This document shows positions 1-5,331 of a DNA stretch of 5,331 nt, piece after piece (the first letter of the stretch is position 1; each line of letters begins with the position of its first letter). The translations under genes and the position numbers were made by a program. The notes under the pieces were generated by a model. It worked only from the letters and a program-made list of their open reading frames with translations, did no database searches and was not told the origin of the DNA. The stretch comes from Acidobacteriota bacterium (GTDB taxonomy: Bacteria; Acidobacteriota; Terriglobia; Terriglobales; Acidobacteriaceae): NCBI GenBank assembly GCA_021781255.1, contig JAJXXG010001124.1, positions 1-5,331 on the forward strand, given 5' to 3'.

Positions 1-88
1 ACGCCCAAGGTAACCCGCTTCCCATAGTGACAATGCTGCTGAGGTGTGCCTCGCAACAGCTCGCCATAAAACAATGAGAGCAACCGCC
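1..88 (+). other. rpsA leader region
   Basis: No convincing sigma-70 promoter is seen. GTGACA at 27-32 resembles a -35 box, but nothing like a -10 box lies 16-18 bases downstream. A frame open from base 3 ends at the TGA at 75-77, overlapping the ATG at 74 as ATGA. It may be the tail of an upstream gene, or a 14-codon leader frame beginning at ATG 33, but it matches nothing I recognise. Either way, the 5' signals of rpsA probably lie partly outside the window. Confidence 0.3.
76..80 (+). promoter_or_regulatory. Probable Shine-Dalgarno site of rpsA
   Basis: GAGAG lies 8 bases before the ATG at 89. It is the only purine-rich, anti-SD-like run near the three in-frame start candidates (GTG 44, ATG 74, ATG 89), so it decides the start call. 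S1 mRNAs often use weak SD sites, so the choice is not certain. Confidence 0.45.
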
Positions 89-1855
89 ATGACAAACGAA
101 GGCACCCCGGAATTTTCTTCCGCACTCCCAACCGAATTCAGCGACGCTGCAATCGAGCCCAAGGTTGCGGCCACTCCCGAACACCTTGAAACGCATATAG
201 AGTCCGCCCCGGAGCCAACGGAATCCTTCGCCGACCTGCTTCGCGATTTTGAGAAGTCCCACTCGCACAAATCGGAGGAAGGGGCACGCCAGCTGCAGGG
301 AACAGTCCTTTCAGTCAGTGCTGACCAGGTCTTCCTTGACATCGGCTACAAAGTGGAAGGCGTACTGCCGCTCACTGCTTTCGGCAAGGAAGCTGTAAAG
401 CCCGGAGATAGTGTGCCCGTCTCAGTGAAAGGGCGCAATGAAGAGGGTTACTACGAGCTTTCGCGATTCCGCGTCGCACAGCCGCACGACTGGTCTGCAC
501 TGGAAGCTGCATTTGAGCAAAAGCTTCCTGTTCCCGGCACTGTCACTGCTGTGGTGAAGGGCGGAGTTTCTGTGGATGTTGGTGTACGTGCCTTTATGCC
601 GGCTAGCCGCAGCGGCACCCGCGACGCCGCTGAGCTTGAAAAGCTCGTTGGCACCGAAATCATCTGTCGCATCACCAAGCTGGACGTAGCCGCCGAAGAT
701 AGCGTAGTCGATCGTCGGGGGGTTCTTGAGGAGCAGGCGCGGGAGCAAGCAGACGGACGCCTTGCCACGCTTGAGCCTGGCGATGTGCTCACGGGCACTG
801 TGCGCAGCCTGATGAGTTACGGGGCGTTCCTTGATTTGGGCGGCTTTGATGGCCTTCTGCACGTGAGCGATATTGCCTGGGCGCGCATTTCGAAGCCTGA
901 GGATGTGCTTTCCGTCGGGCAGGAACTTCAAGTCCGCGTCCTGAAGGTCGATCGCGACTCCGGCAAAATCTCGCTCGGCCTGAAGCAACTTCAGCCCGAG
1001 CCGTGGGAGAATGCCTCCACGAAATATCGTACCGGCGAGCGTGTGCGAGGCATCGTGGTGCGCCTTGCGGACTTTGGCGCCTTTGTTGAGATTGAGCCGG
1101 GTATCGAAGGGCTTATCCATGTTTCTGAGATGGCATGGAACAAGAAGGTCCGACATCCCGGCGATTTATTGAAGCAGGGTGATTCTGTTGAGGCTGTCAT
1201 TCTCGCCATTCAGCCGGATGAACGCCGCCTCTCACTTGGGCTGAAGCAGACCCTTGCCGATCCCTGGGCAGAAGTCTCTACGCGTTTTGCCGCCGGTGCG
1301 CGCGCCGAAGGACCCGTGACGAGGCTGATGAAATTCGGCGCATTTGTGCAGATTGCGGAGGGCATTGAAGGCCTGGTCCACATCAGCGAAATTACCGCAG
1401 ACCGCCGCCTCAATCATCCGTCAGAGGCATTGCATGTCGGACAGGTAGTCCAAGCGCAGATTCTCGCTATCGACACAGAAAAGCGCCAGATTAAACTCAG
1501 CATCAAACAACTTGCCCCCACCGGCCTCGACGAGTATCTTGCCGAGCATAAGGTGGGTGACCGCGTTTCCGGGCGCATTGTGAGTATCGTCGGGGACCAG
1601 GCGCTTGTGGAGCTTGGAGAAGGGGTTCAGGCTGCCTGCCGTGTTCTCAAGGGTGCAGCGCCTGAGGCTGAAAGTAAGACCAGTGGCGGTAAGGTTGATC
1701 TTTCCTCGTTGTCGTCCATGCTTAGCGCTCGCTGGAAGGGAAATGCGCCGGGTCCCTCCGTCGCAGCTGAACCACTTCAAGCCGGTCAGATTCGAACCTT
1801 TCGCATTTCCTCGCTCGACGCAGCAGCTAAATCGATCGCAGTTGAAGTTGTTTGA
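89..1855 (+). CDS. rpsA: 30S ribosomal protein S1 (six S1 RNA-binding repeats)
   Basis: Ribosomal protein S1 sits on the small subunit, binds mRNA and helps load and unfold it at initiation. From the ATG at 89 the product is 588 residues, against about 557 in E. coli. After an acidic, low-complexity N-terminus of about 45 residues comes SFADLLRDFE, matching the SFAQLFEESL ribosome-docking segment of E. coli S1. Six OB-fold S1 repeats follow at about 68-129, 145-210, 231-301, 316-387, 402-475 and 489-588. Repeat 2 carries VKGGVSVDV and VVDRR, like E. coli repeat 2. Repeats 3-5 are the most regular, with FGAFV/YGAFL and GLxHxSE/GLLHVSD signatures. Repeat 6 is divergent and has an insert at about 522-563. 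ATG 89 is preferred because GAGAG lies 8 bases upstream; in-frame GTG 44 and ATG 74 would add 15 or 5 residues and lack a clear ribosome-binding site. Identity is secure; a non-essential S1 paralogue is the only real alternative. Confidence 0.88.
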   Translation: MTNEGTPEFSSALPTEFSDAAIEPKVAATPEHLETHIESAPEPTESFADLLRDFEKSHSHKSEEGARQLQGTVLSVSADQVFLDIGYKVEGVLPLTAFGKEAVKPGDSVPVSVKGRNEEGYYELSRFRVAQPHDWSALEAAFEQKLPVPGTVTAVVKGGVSVDVGVRAFMPASRSGTRDAAELEKLVGTEIICRITKLDVAAEDSVVDRRGVLEEQAREQADGRLATLEPGDVLTGTVRSLMSYGAFLDLGGFDGLLHVSDIAWARISKPEDVLSVGQELQVRVLKVDRDSGKISLGLKQLQPEPWENASTKYRTGERVRGIVVRLADFGAFVEIEPGIEGLIHVSEMAWNKKVRHPGDLLKQGDSVEAVILAIQPDERRLSLGLKQTLADPWAEVSTRFAAGARAEGPVTRLMKFGAFVQIAEGIEGLVHISEITADRRLNHPSEALHVGQVVQAQILAIDTEKRQIKLSIKQLAPTGLDEYLAEHKVGDRVSGRIVSIVGDQALVELGEGVQAACRVLKGAAPEAESKTSGGKVDLSSLSSMLSARWKGNAPGPSVAAEPLQAGQIRTFRISSLDAAAKSIAVEVV

Positions 1856-1867
1856 CGGTTCACGCCG

Positions 1868-2128
1868 CTACAAATAGGTTTCGTCGATATAGCACCAGCG
1901 CCAGCTTTCGCCTTTCTCGGCGCTCTGGATGATTGGATGTTGCGTGGACTGGAAGTGCGCGCGCGCATGGCGATTCTTGGAGGCGTCGCAGCAGCCCACG
2001 TGACCGCACTCGAGACACATACGCAGATGCACCCAGGTGTCGCCGGTCTTGAGACACTCCTCGCAACCCTGGGTTCGCGGCTTCACCGGTTTCATGTGGT
2101 CTGCACTGTGCGAGCAGGCTTTGGCCAT
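1868..2128 (-). CDS. Small stand-alone UBP-type zinc-finger protein
   Basis: The 86-residue product is essentially one zinc finger of the UBP type (ZnF-UBP), the fold by which eukaryotic USP5 and HDAC6 bind the free C-terminus of ubiquitin. Candidate zinc ligands appear in family order: C5/H7, C22xxC25, C38xxC41, C46 or C47, then H54, H58 and H64, with TQHPII matching the SGHPLV segment of HDAC6. The C-terminal W78-C79-Y80 and Y85 align with the HDAC6 aromatic pocket WCY...Y. The pocket arginine after CG is not visible, as this position reads GCCDAS. There is no signal peptide or membrane segment, so it should be cytosolic. The ATG at 2128 has GAGGAG 6 bases upstream. It follows glpD by 34 bases on the same strand and is probably co-transcribed with it. 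Family assignment is strong; cellular role and ligand are unknown, since this bacterium is not expected to have ubiquitin. Confidence 0.87.
   Translation of the reverse strand: MAKACSHSADHMKPVKPRTQGCEECLKTGDTWVHLRMCLECGHVGCCDASKNRHARAHFQSTQHPIIQSAEKGESWRWCYIDETYL
1895..1928. repeat. Inverted repeat near the rpsA / zinc-finger convergence
   Basis: AGCGCC (1897-1902) pairs with GGCGCT (1919-1924) across a 16-base loop; two further C-G pairs (1895-1896 with 1927-1928) are possible past a 2-base bulge. It lies 42 bases past the rpsA stop, inside the 3' end of the zinc-finger gene. No T-run follows on either strand, so it is not a standard intrinsic terminator. It may be incidental or may protect the rpsA mRNA 3' end. 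Confidence 0.25.
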
Positions 2129-2134
2129 TGCGTT

Positions 2135-2140
2135 CTCCTC
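2135..2140 (-). promoter_or_regulatory. Strong Shine-Dalgarno site of the zinc-finger gene
   Basis: The - strand reads GAGGAG followed by a 6-base spacer and ATG at 2128. This fixes the start and indicates efficient translation independent of glpD. Confidence 0.75.
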
Positions 2141-2162
2141 GAGGCAGTCTGGTTCTTTGCAC

Positions 2163-3722
2163 TTAATCCACGCAATACTGCTCTGCCAGCGCGTGGAATT
2201 GCTCTACCTGTGCCGCAATCCAGGCCGCATCATGACCCAACTCTGCGGCCAGCAATTTCGCCACGGGTTCGGCCATGGCCATCGCAGCGCGTGCGTTAAG
2301 AAAAAGTGCGCGCGTATGTCGCGCGAGTGCGTCTTCCACGGTGCGCGCCATCTCGCTGCGTGCCGCCCACACCACTTCCGCACCAATATACGGCAGTGCC
2401 GGGTGCAACCGCTTTCCAAGAGCCGGATCCTGAGACAAAGCGCGGATTGCGTCGGCATCCGATCCATACACGGCCAAACTGCCCAGCTCATCAACCTCGC
2501 GTCTGTATCCATGAATGTGCAGGTTTCGTGTTGGGCACGGTTCGTCGCGAAGCCGTCCCAGTGTAATCGCATGGTCCACGCAGTCCTCGGCCATGTGCCG
2601 GTAGGTCGTCCACTTTCCGCCCGTAATCGTCAGCAATCCACTTGGATCTACGTGAATCACATGGTCGCGCGAGAGCGCTGCAGTTTTGCCGTCACCCTTC
2701 ACGAGCGGCCGCAACCCCGCGTATACAGCAAGCACATCAGCTCGAGCAGGGGGGCGAGTGAGGTAGCGCCCCGCCGTCTCCAGAATGAAAGTAATCTCCT
2801 CTTCCAGTGCCCTTGGTTCCATGCTTGGGGCTTCTCGCGGCGTGTCCGTGGTGCCGGCCACGGCGTGTCCGTGCCAGGGAATCACGAACAGAATGCGCCC
2901 ATCGCTTGTGCGCGGAACCATCAGTGCCGTGTCGCCCTTTAGAAACGAGCGGTCAAAGACGAGATGAATTCCCTGGCTTGTAACCAGCAAGGGGTCAGCC
3001 TCCGCGTCTGCCATGCGGCGAATCGTATCGGTGAAGACGCCCGTCGCATTCACCACGACCTTCGCGCGAATTGCAAGTTCTTCTCCCGTTTCGGCGTCTC
3101 TCGCGGTCAATCCGTTTACATAACCGTCGGCGTCGCGTAGCAACCCTGTCGCCGGGCAGTAATTCACGACTGCCGCACCCTGCTCCGCAGCAGTCATCGC
3201 CAGGTGGATCAACAGACGTGCATCGTCAAACTGACCGTCGTAATAAATCACGCCGCCGCGCAGTTCTTCCGGCTCAAGTGCAGGAAGCAACGCAAGCGTC
3301 TCTTCTTTGCTCAGCAGTTTGCTTGCGCCAAATCCATATTTGCCCGCCAGCATGTCATAGAGTTTGAGCCCGATTCCGTAAAATGGCGCTTCCCACCACG
3401 AGTAATTTGGAACTACAAACGCCAGATCGTGCACCAGGTGTGGCGCATTTTGGCGGAGCAGTCCGCGCTCCTTCAGAGCCGACATCACCAACGAGACATT
3501 GCCCTGCTCCAGATAACGCACGCCGCCGTGTACCAGCTTGGTGCTTCGGCTGCTGGTACCTTTGCCAAAGTCGTAAGCTTCCACCAGAACCACATCCAGC
3601 CCACGTGCTGCGGCGTCCACGGCCACACCCATTCCGGTGGCTCCGCCGCCAATCACAGCAATGTCCCACGGCTCCGCGGTCGCGTGTTCCCGTATTCGCC
3701 GAATCATTTCGTCGCGATGCAT
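2163..3722 (-). CDS. glpD: Aerobic glycerol-3-phosphate dehydrogenase (FAD, quinone-linked)
   Basis: The enzyme oxidises sn-glycerol 3-phosphate to dihydroxyacetone phosphate and passes electrons through FAD to membrane quinone; the family is peripheral on the inner face of the cytoplasmic membrane. The 519-residue length fits (E. coli 501). An N-terminal Rossmann FAD motif, IGGGATG at about 24-30, ends its beta-alpha-beta unit at E48. The family segment TSSRSTKLVHGGVRYL follows at 56-71. NATGVFTD at 225-232 and the FAD-domain segment AGTTDT near 289-294 are present. AGLRPL at 335-340 carries R338, the probable counterpart of the substrate-binding arginine of E. coli GlpD. The second family signature GGKWTTYRHMA lies at 368-378. 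A C-terminal DAO_C domain spans about 400-510 and contains EMARTVEDALARHTRALFL. All expected motifs are intact. The start overlaps the glpK stop by one base, with GGAG 6 bases upstream, so translation is probably coupled. An anaerobic GlpA is unlikely because no glpB/glpC follow. Confidence 0.95.
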   Translation of the reverse strand: MHRDEMIRRIREHATAEPWDIAVIGGGATGMGVAVDAAARGLDVVLVEAYDFGKGTSSRSTKLVHGGVRYLEQGNVSLVMSALKERGLLRQNAPHLVHDLAFVVPNYSWWEAPFYGIGLKLYDMLAGKYGFGASKLLSKEETLALLPALEPEELRGGVIYYDGQFDDARLLIHLAMTAAEQGAAVVNYCPATGLLRDADGYVNGLTARDAETGEELAIRAKVVVNATGVFTDTIRRMADAEADPLLVTSQGIHLVFDRSFLKGDTALMVPRTSDGRILFVIPWHGHAVAGTTDTPREAPSMEPRALEEEITFILETAGRYLTRPPARADVLAVYAGLRPLVKGDGKTAALSRDHVIHVDPSGLLTITGGKWTTYRHMAEDCVDHAITLGRLRDEPCPTRNLHIHGYRREVDELGSLAVYGSDADAIRALSQDPALGKRLHPALPYIGAEVVWAARSEMARTVEDALARHTRALFLNARAAMAMAEPVAKLLAAELGHDAAWIAAQVEQFHALAEQYCVD

Positions 3723-3732
3723 TATTCGCTCC
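3720..3732 (-). promoter_or_regulatory. glpK-glpD coupling junction (TAATG) with Shine-Dalgarno site
   Basis: On the - strand GGAG (3732-3729) stands 6 bases before the glpD ATG (3722-3720), and the TAA of glpK (3724-3722) shares its last A with that ATG. Ribosomes ending glpK can restart on glpD, which would keep kinase and dehydrogenase in step. Confidence 0.75.
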
Positions 3733-5209
3733 AGTGCCTGCAGCGTTCAACAGCCCGTCGCCATTGTGCGCGCCGGGCAGTGCGCTCCTCGGTGCTCATC
3801 TTTGGATCAAATTGTTTATCGCCCTGCTGTCGTGAGCGAAGATTCTCCGGCGTCGGCCAGAAGCCTTTCGCCAGGCCCGCAAGATATGCCGCTCCCAGTG
3901 CCGTTGTCTCAGTCACGCGCGGTCGCACCACAGGCACGCCCAGCACATTTGCCTGAAACTGCATGAGCAGGTCATTCACCGCCGCGCCCCCATCAACACG
4001 CAAAGCGGCCAATGGTGCTTCGGTCTCGTTCTCCATTGCCTCCAGCACATCTGCCACCTGAAATGCGACGCTTTCAAGAGCTGCCCGCGCAATGTGCCCC
4101 GGCTGCGTGTCGCGGCGCAGGCCAATCAGCAACCCTGCCGCGTGGGGGTCCCAGTGCGGTGCGCCCAGGCCCACAAACGCGGGAACAAATACAACGCCGC
4201 CGGCATCCGGTACACCGGCCGCCAACGCCTCCACATCTGCAGAAGAGCCAATCATCTTCAGATTGTCGCGCAGCCACTGCACCACTGCGCCGCCGATAAA
4301 GATGCTGCCCTCAAGCGCGTACTCAAGTCGCTTGTGCGCGCTCGCAGCAATCGTAGTCACCAGTTTGTGCTTTGATCGTATGAAGTTCGTTCCGATGTTC
4401 TGCAACAGAAAGCAGCCTGTGCCGTAGGTATTCTTGGCCGAACCTTTTTCCCAGCACAACTGGCCAAAGAGAGCAGCCTGCTGGTCGCCAGCAATGCCTG
4501 CAATTGCAACGCCACCCAGCCCCAGCGTCGTGGTCACTTCGCCAACATGTTGGCTGGACCAAGCCACTTCCGGCAGAACGCTCTCAGGTACGTTAAACAG
4601 TTTAAGAAGATCTGCATCCCACTCGCCCTTCACCACGTTGTAGAGCTGTGTTCGGGAGGCGTTCGTCACATCAGTCACGTGTCGCTTGCCGCTGGTTAAG
4701 TGCCAGATGAGCCAGCTGTCGACCGTGCCAAAGGCCAGTTCGCCGCGCTCGGCCTTTGCGCGAGCTCCGGTCACATTGTCCAAAATCCACTTCAGCTTCG
4801 TTGCAGAGAAGTATGGATCAATCACCAAACCAGTGCGCTCACTAATCATCTCGCCCGCGCCCGATGCTTCCAACTCCTCACAGAAGCCTGCCGTGCGACG
4901 GTCCTGCCACACAATTGCGGGATGAATTGGTTTGCCGGTCGCTCGTTCCCACACAACTACAGTCTCGCGCTGATTGGTGATCCCTATTGCCGCCACGTCG
5001 CGTGGGCGGATTCCAACTTTTCCCAGCACCTCAACAGCGCAGCTCATTTGGCTGGTGAGAATTTCCGTTGGGTCATGTTCTACCCAGCCGGCCTGCGGAT
5101 AGAATTGCCGGAATTCATGTTGCGCCACGGCAGCAATCGTGCCGGCTTCGTCGAAAAGAATTGCGCGGGAACTCGTTGTTCCCTGGTCCAGCGCCAGAAT
5201 GTAAGCCAT
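3722..5209 (-). CDS. glpK: Glycerol kinase
   Basis: This cytosolic enzyme transfers phosphate from ATP to glycerol, giving sn-glycerol 3-phosphate, the substrate of the GlpD encoded next. From the ATG at 5209 the product is 495 residues (E. coli 502), a two-domain FGGY-family kinase. The N-terminal phosphate loop DQGTTSSR is at 8-15. Glycerol-binding residues are visible as R81-E82 (in NQRET), Y133 (in IDPYF) and D242-Q243 (in AGDQQ), with D242 the catalytic base by homology. FGGY signature 1 is at 133-145 and signature 2 at 359-379. Nucleotide-site segments NTYGTGCF (260-267) and DGG (406-408) are intact. The region matching the E. coli FBP loop lacks its arginine (a glycine near 233), and no HPr-phosphorylated histidine is seen, so both forms of control look absent. 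ATG 5242 would add 11 non-family residues; ATG 5209 matches the family N-terminus and has GGAGG 11 bases upstream. Confidence 0.96.
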   Translation of the reverse strand: MAYILALDQGTTSSRAILFDEAGTIAAVAQHEFRQFYPQAGWVEHDPTEILTSQMSCAVEVLGKVGIRPRDVAAIGITNQRETVVVWERATGKPIHPAIVWQDRRTAGFCEELEASGAGEMISERTGLVIDPYFSATKLKWILDNVTGARAKAERGELAFGTVDSWLIWHLTSGKRHVTDVTNASRTQLYNVVKGEWDADLLKLFNVPESVLPEVAWSSQHVGEVTTTLGLGGVAIAGIAGDQQAALFGQLCWEKGSAKNTYGTGCFLLQNIGTNFIRSKHKLVTTIAASAHKRLEYALEGSIFIGGAVVQWLRDNLKMIGSSADVEALAAGVPDAGGVVFVPAFVGLGAPHWDPHAAGLLIGLRRDTQPGHIARAALESVAFQVADVLEAMENETEAPLAALRVDGGAAVNDLLMQFQANVLGVPVVRPRVTETTALGAAYLAGLAKGFWPTPENLRSRQQGDKQFDPKMSTEERTARRAQWRRAVERCRHWSE

Positions 5210-5271
5210 TTCGGCAGCGTCCTCCGGCAAACAGTCAATCATGCGCCGCCGCGCTCAGGCAAGGCGGACGG
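5210..5271 (-). other. Gap upstream of glpK
   Basis: These 62 bases hold the glpK SD and a 5-bp inverted repeat (CCGCC/GGCGG, 5246-5250 with 5263-5267, 12-base loop). No T-run follows it, so it is not an intrinsic terminator. No convincing promoter or operator was seen. If the upstream frame is a real gene, glpK may be read through from it. Confidence 0.35.
5221..5225 (-). promoter_or_regulatory. Shine-Dalgarno site of glpK
   Basis: GGAGG on the - strand lies 11 bases before the ATG at 5209. The spacing is slightly long, but this is the only good SD nearby and it lies downstream of the alternative ATG at 5242. It therefore supports the shorter glpK product. Confidence 0.6.
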
Positions 5272-5331
5272 TCATGCGATCCCATAGAGATCGACGTATT
5301 CGTTCACCGGCATCGACTCAACTCTTGTGCG
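5272..5331 (-). CDS. Possible 3' end of an unidentified upstream gene
   Basis: This is the only - strand frame open from the window edge; it runs 19 codons to a TGA at 5274-5272 and reads RTRVESMPVNEYVDLYGIA. The composition is protein-like and the gap to glpK is 62 bases, which would suit an operon neighbour such as a glycerol transporter or regulator. The tail is too short to assign to any family, and an open frame of this length is common by chance. Confidence 0.35.
   Translation of the reverse strand, partial: RTRVESMPVNEYVDLYGIA

Noticed and set aside
27..70. Possible sigma-70 promoter before rpsA (GTGACA with CATAAA)
   Set aside because: The spacer would be 32 bases, far outside the 16-18 needed, and no other -10 box fits.
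422..1156. 244-codon open frame on the - strand inside rpsA
   Set aside because: It lies fully antisense to a secure S1 gene, resembles no family I know, and is explained by the codon bias of rpsA.
1860..2162. 100-codon - strand frame overlapping the zinc-finger gene
   Set aside because: It overlaps the zinc-finger gene in another frame; the latter has a recognisable fold and a strong SD, this one has neither.
2037..2942. 301-codon open frame on the + strand over glpD and the zinc-finger gene
   Set aside because: It is antisense to glpD and the zinc-finger gene, its composition (rich in Arg, His, Cys) is unlike a folded protein, and no SD was noted.
3204..3956. 250-codon open frame on the + strand across the glpD/glpK junction
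   Set aside because: It is a shadow of two well-supported genes with Arg/Cys-rich, family-less translation.
5246..5267. CCGCC/GGCGG inverted repeat as a terminator of the upstream gene
   Set aside because: The stem is only 5 bp with a 12-base loop and no T-run, and such short repeats are expected by chance in GC-rich DNA.
4700..5287. 195-codon open frame on the + strand opposite the glpK 5' half
   Set aside because: It is antisense to conserved glpK motifs and has no recognisable domain.
5278..5292. Imperfect palindrome GATCCC-ATA-GAGATC upstream of glpK as an operator
   Set aside because: It is short, has one mismatch, lies within the possible upstream coding frame, and matches no operator I know.

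Overview
The window looks like an ordinary chromosomal segment of a moderately GC-rich, free-living bacterium. The six-domain S1 protein, the glycerol genes and a stand-alone UBP-type zinc finger together are compatible with Acidobacteriota (Terriglobia: Terriglobus/Granulicella/Edaphobacter-like). That placement is inferred from protein character, not from a database search. No RNA gene, insertion sequence, CRISPR array, attachment site or phage gene was found.

Left part, + strand (1-1855): a short leader, then a full-length ribosomal protein S1 gene (rpsA) with six S1 repeats. The first repeat has the ribosome-docking type of N-terminus and the sixth is interrupted by an insert of about 42 residues. 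The start is best placed at the ATG at 89, although in-frame GTG (44) and ATG (74) codons lie upstream.

Right part, - strand (5331 down to 1868): reading leftward, there is the possible 3' tail of an unidentified gene (5331-5272), then glycerol kinase glpK (5209-3722), glycerol-3-phosphate dehydrogenase glpD (3722-2163), and an 86-residue UBP-type zinc-finger protein (2128-1868). glpK and glpD share one base (TAATG), and the zinc-finger gene follows glpD after 34 bases with a strong Shine-Dalgarno sequence, so the three probably form one transcript. GlpK phosphorylates glycerol to sn-glycerol 3-phosphate, and GlpD oxidises it to dihydroxyacetone phosphate while passing electrons to the quinone pool. 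This is the aerobic glycerol branch into glycolysis. The role of the zinc-finger protein is unknown.

rpsA and the glycerol operon converge with only 12 bases between stop codons and no recognisable intrinsic terminator. There is no gene-free stretch over 300 bases. The most unusual item is the eukaryote-like ubiquitin-binding zinc-finger fold in a bacterial glycerol operon. I see no clear new system here.
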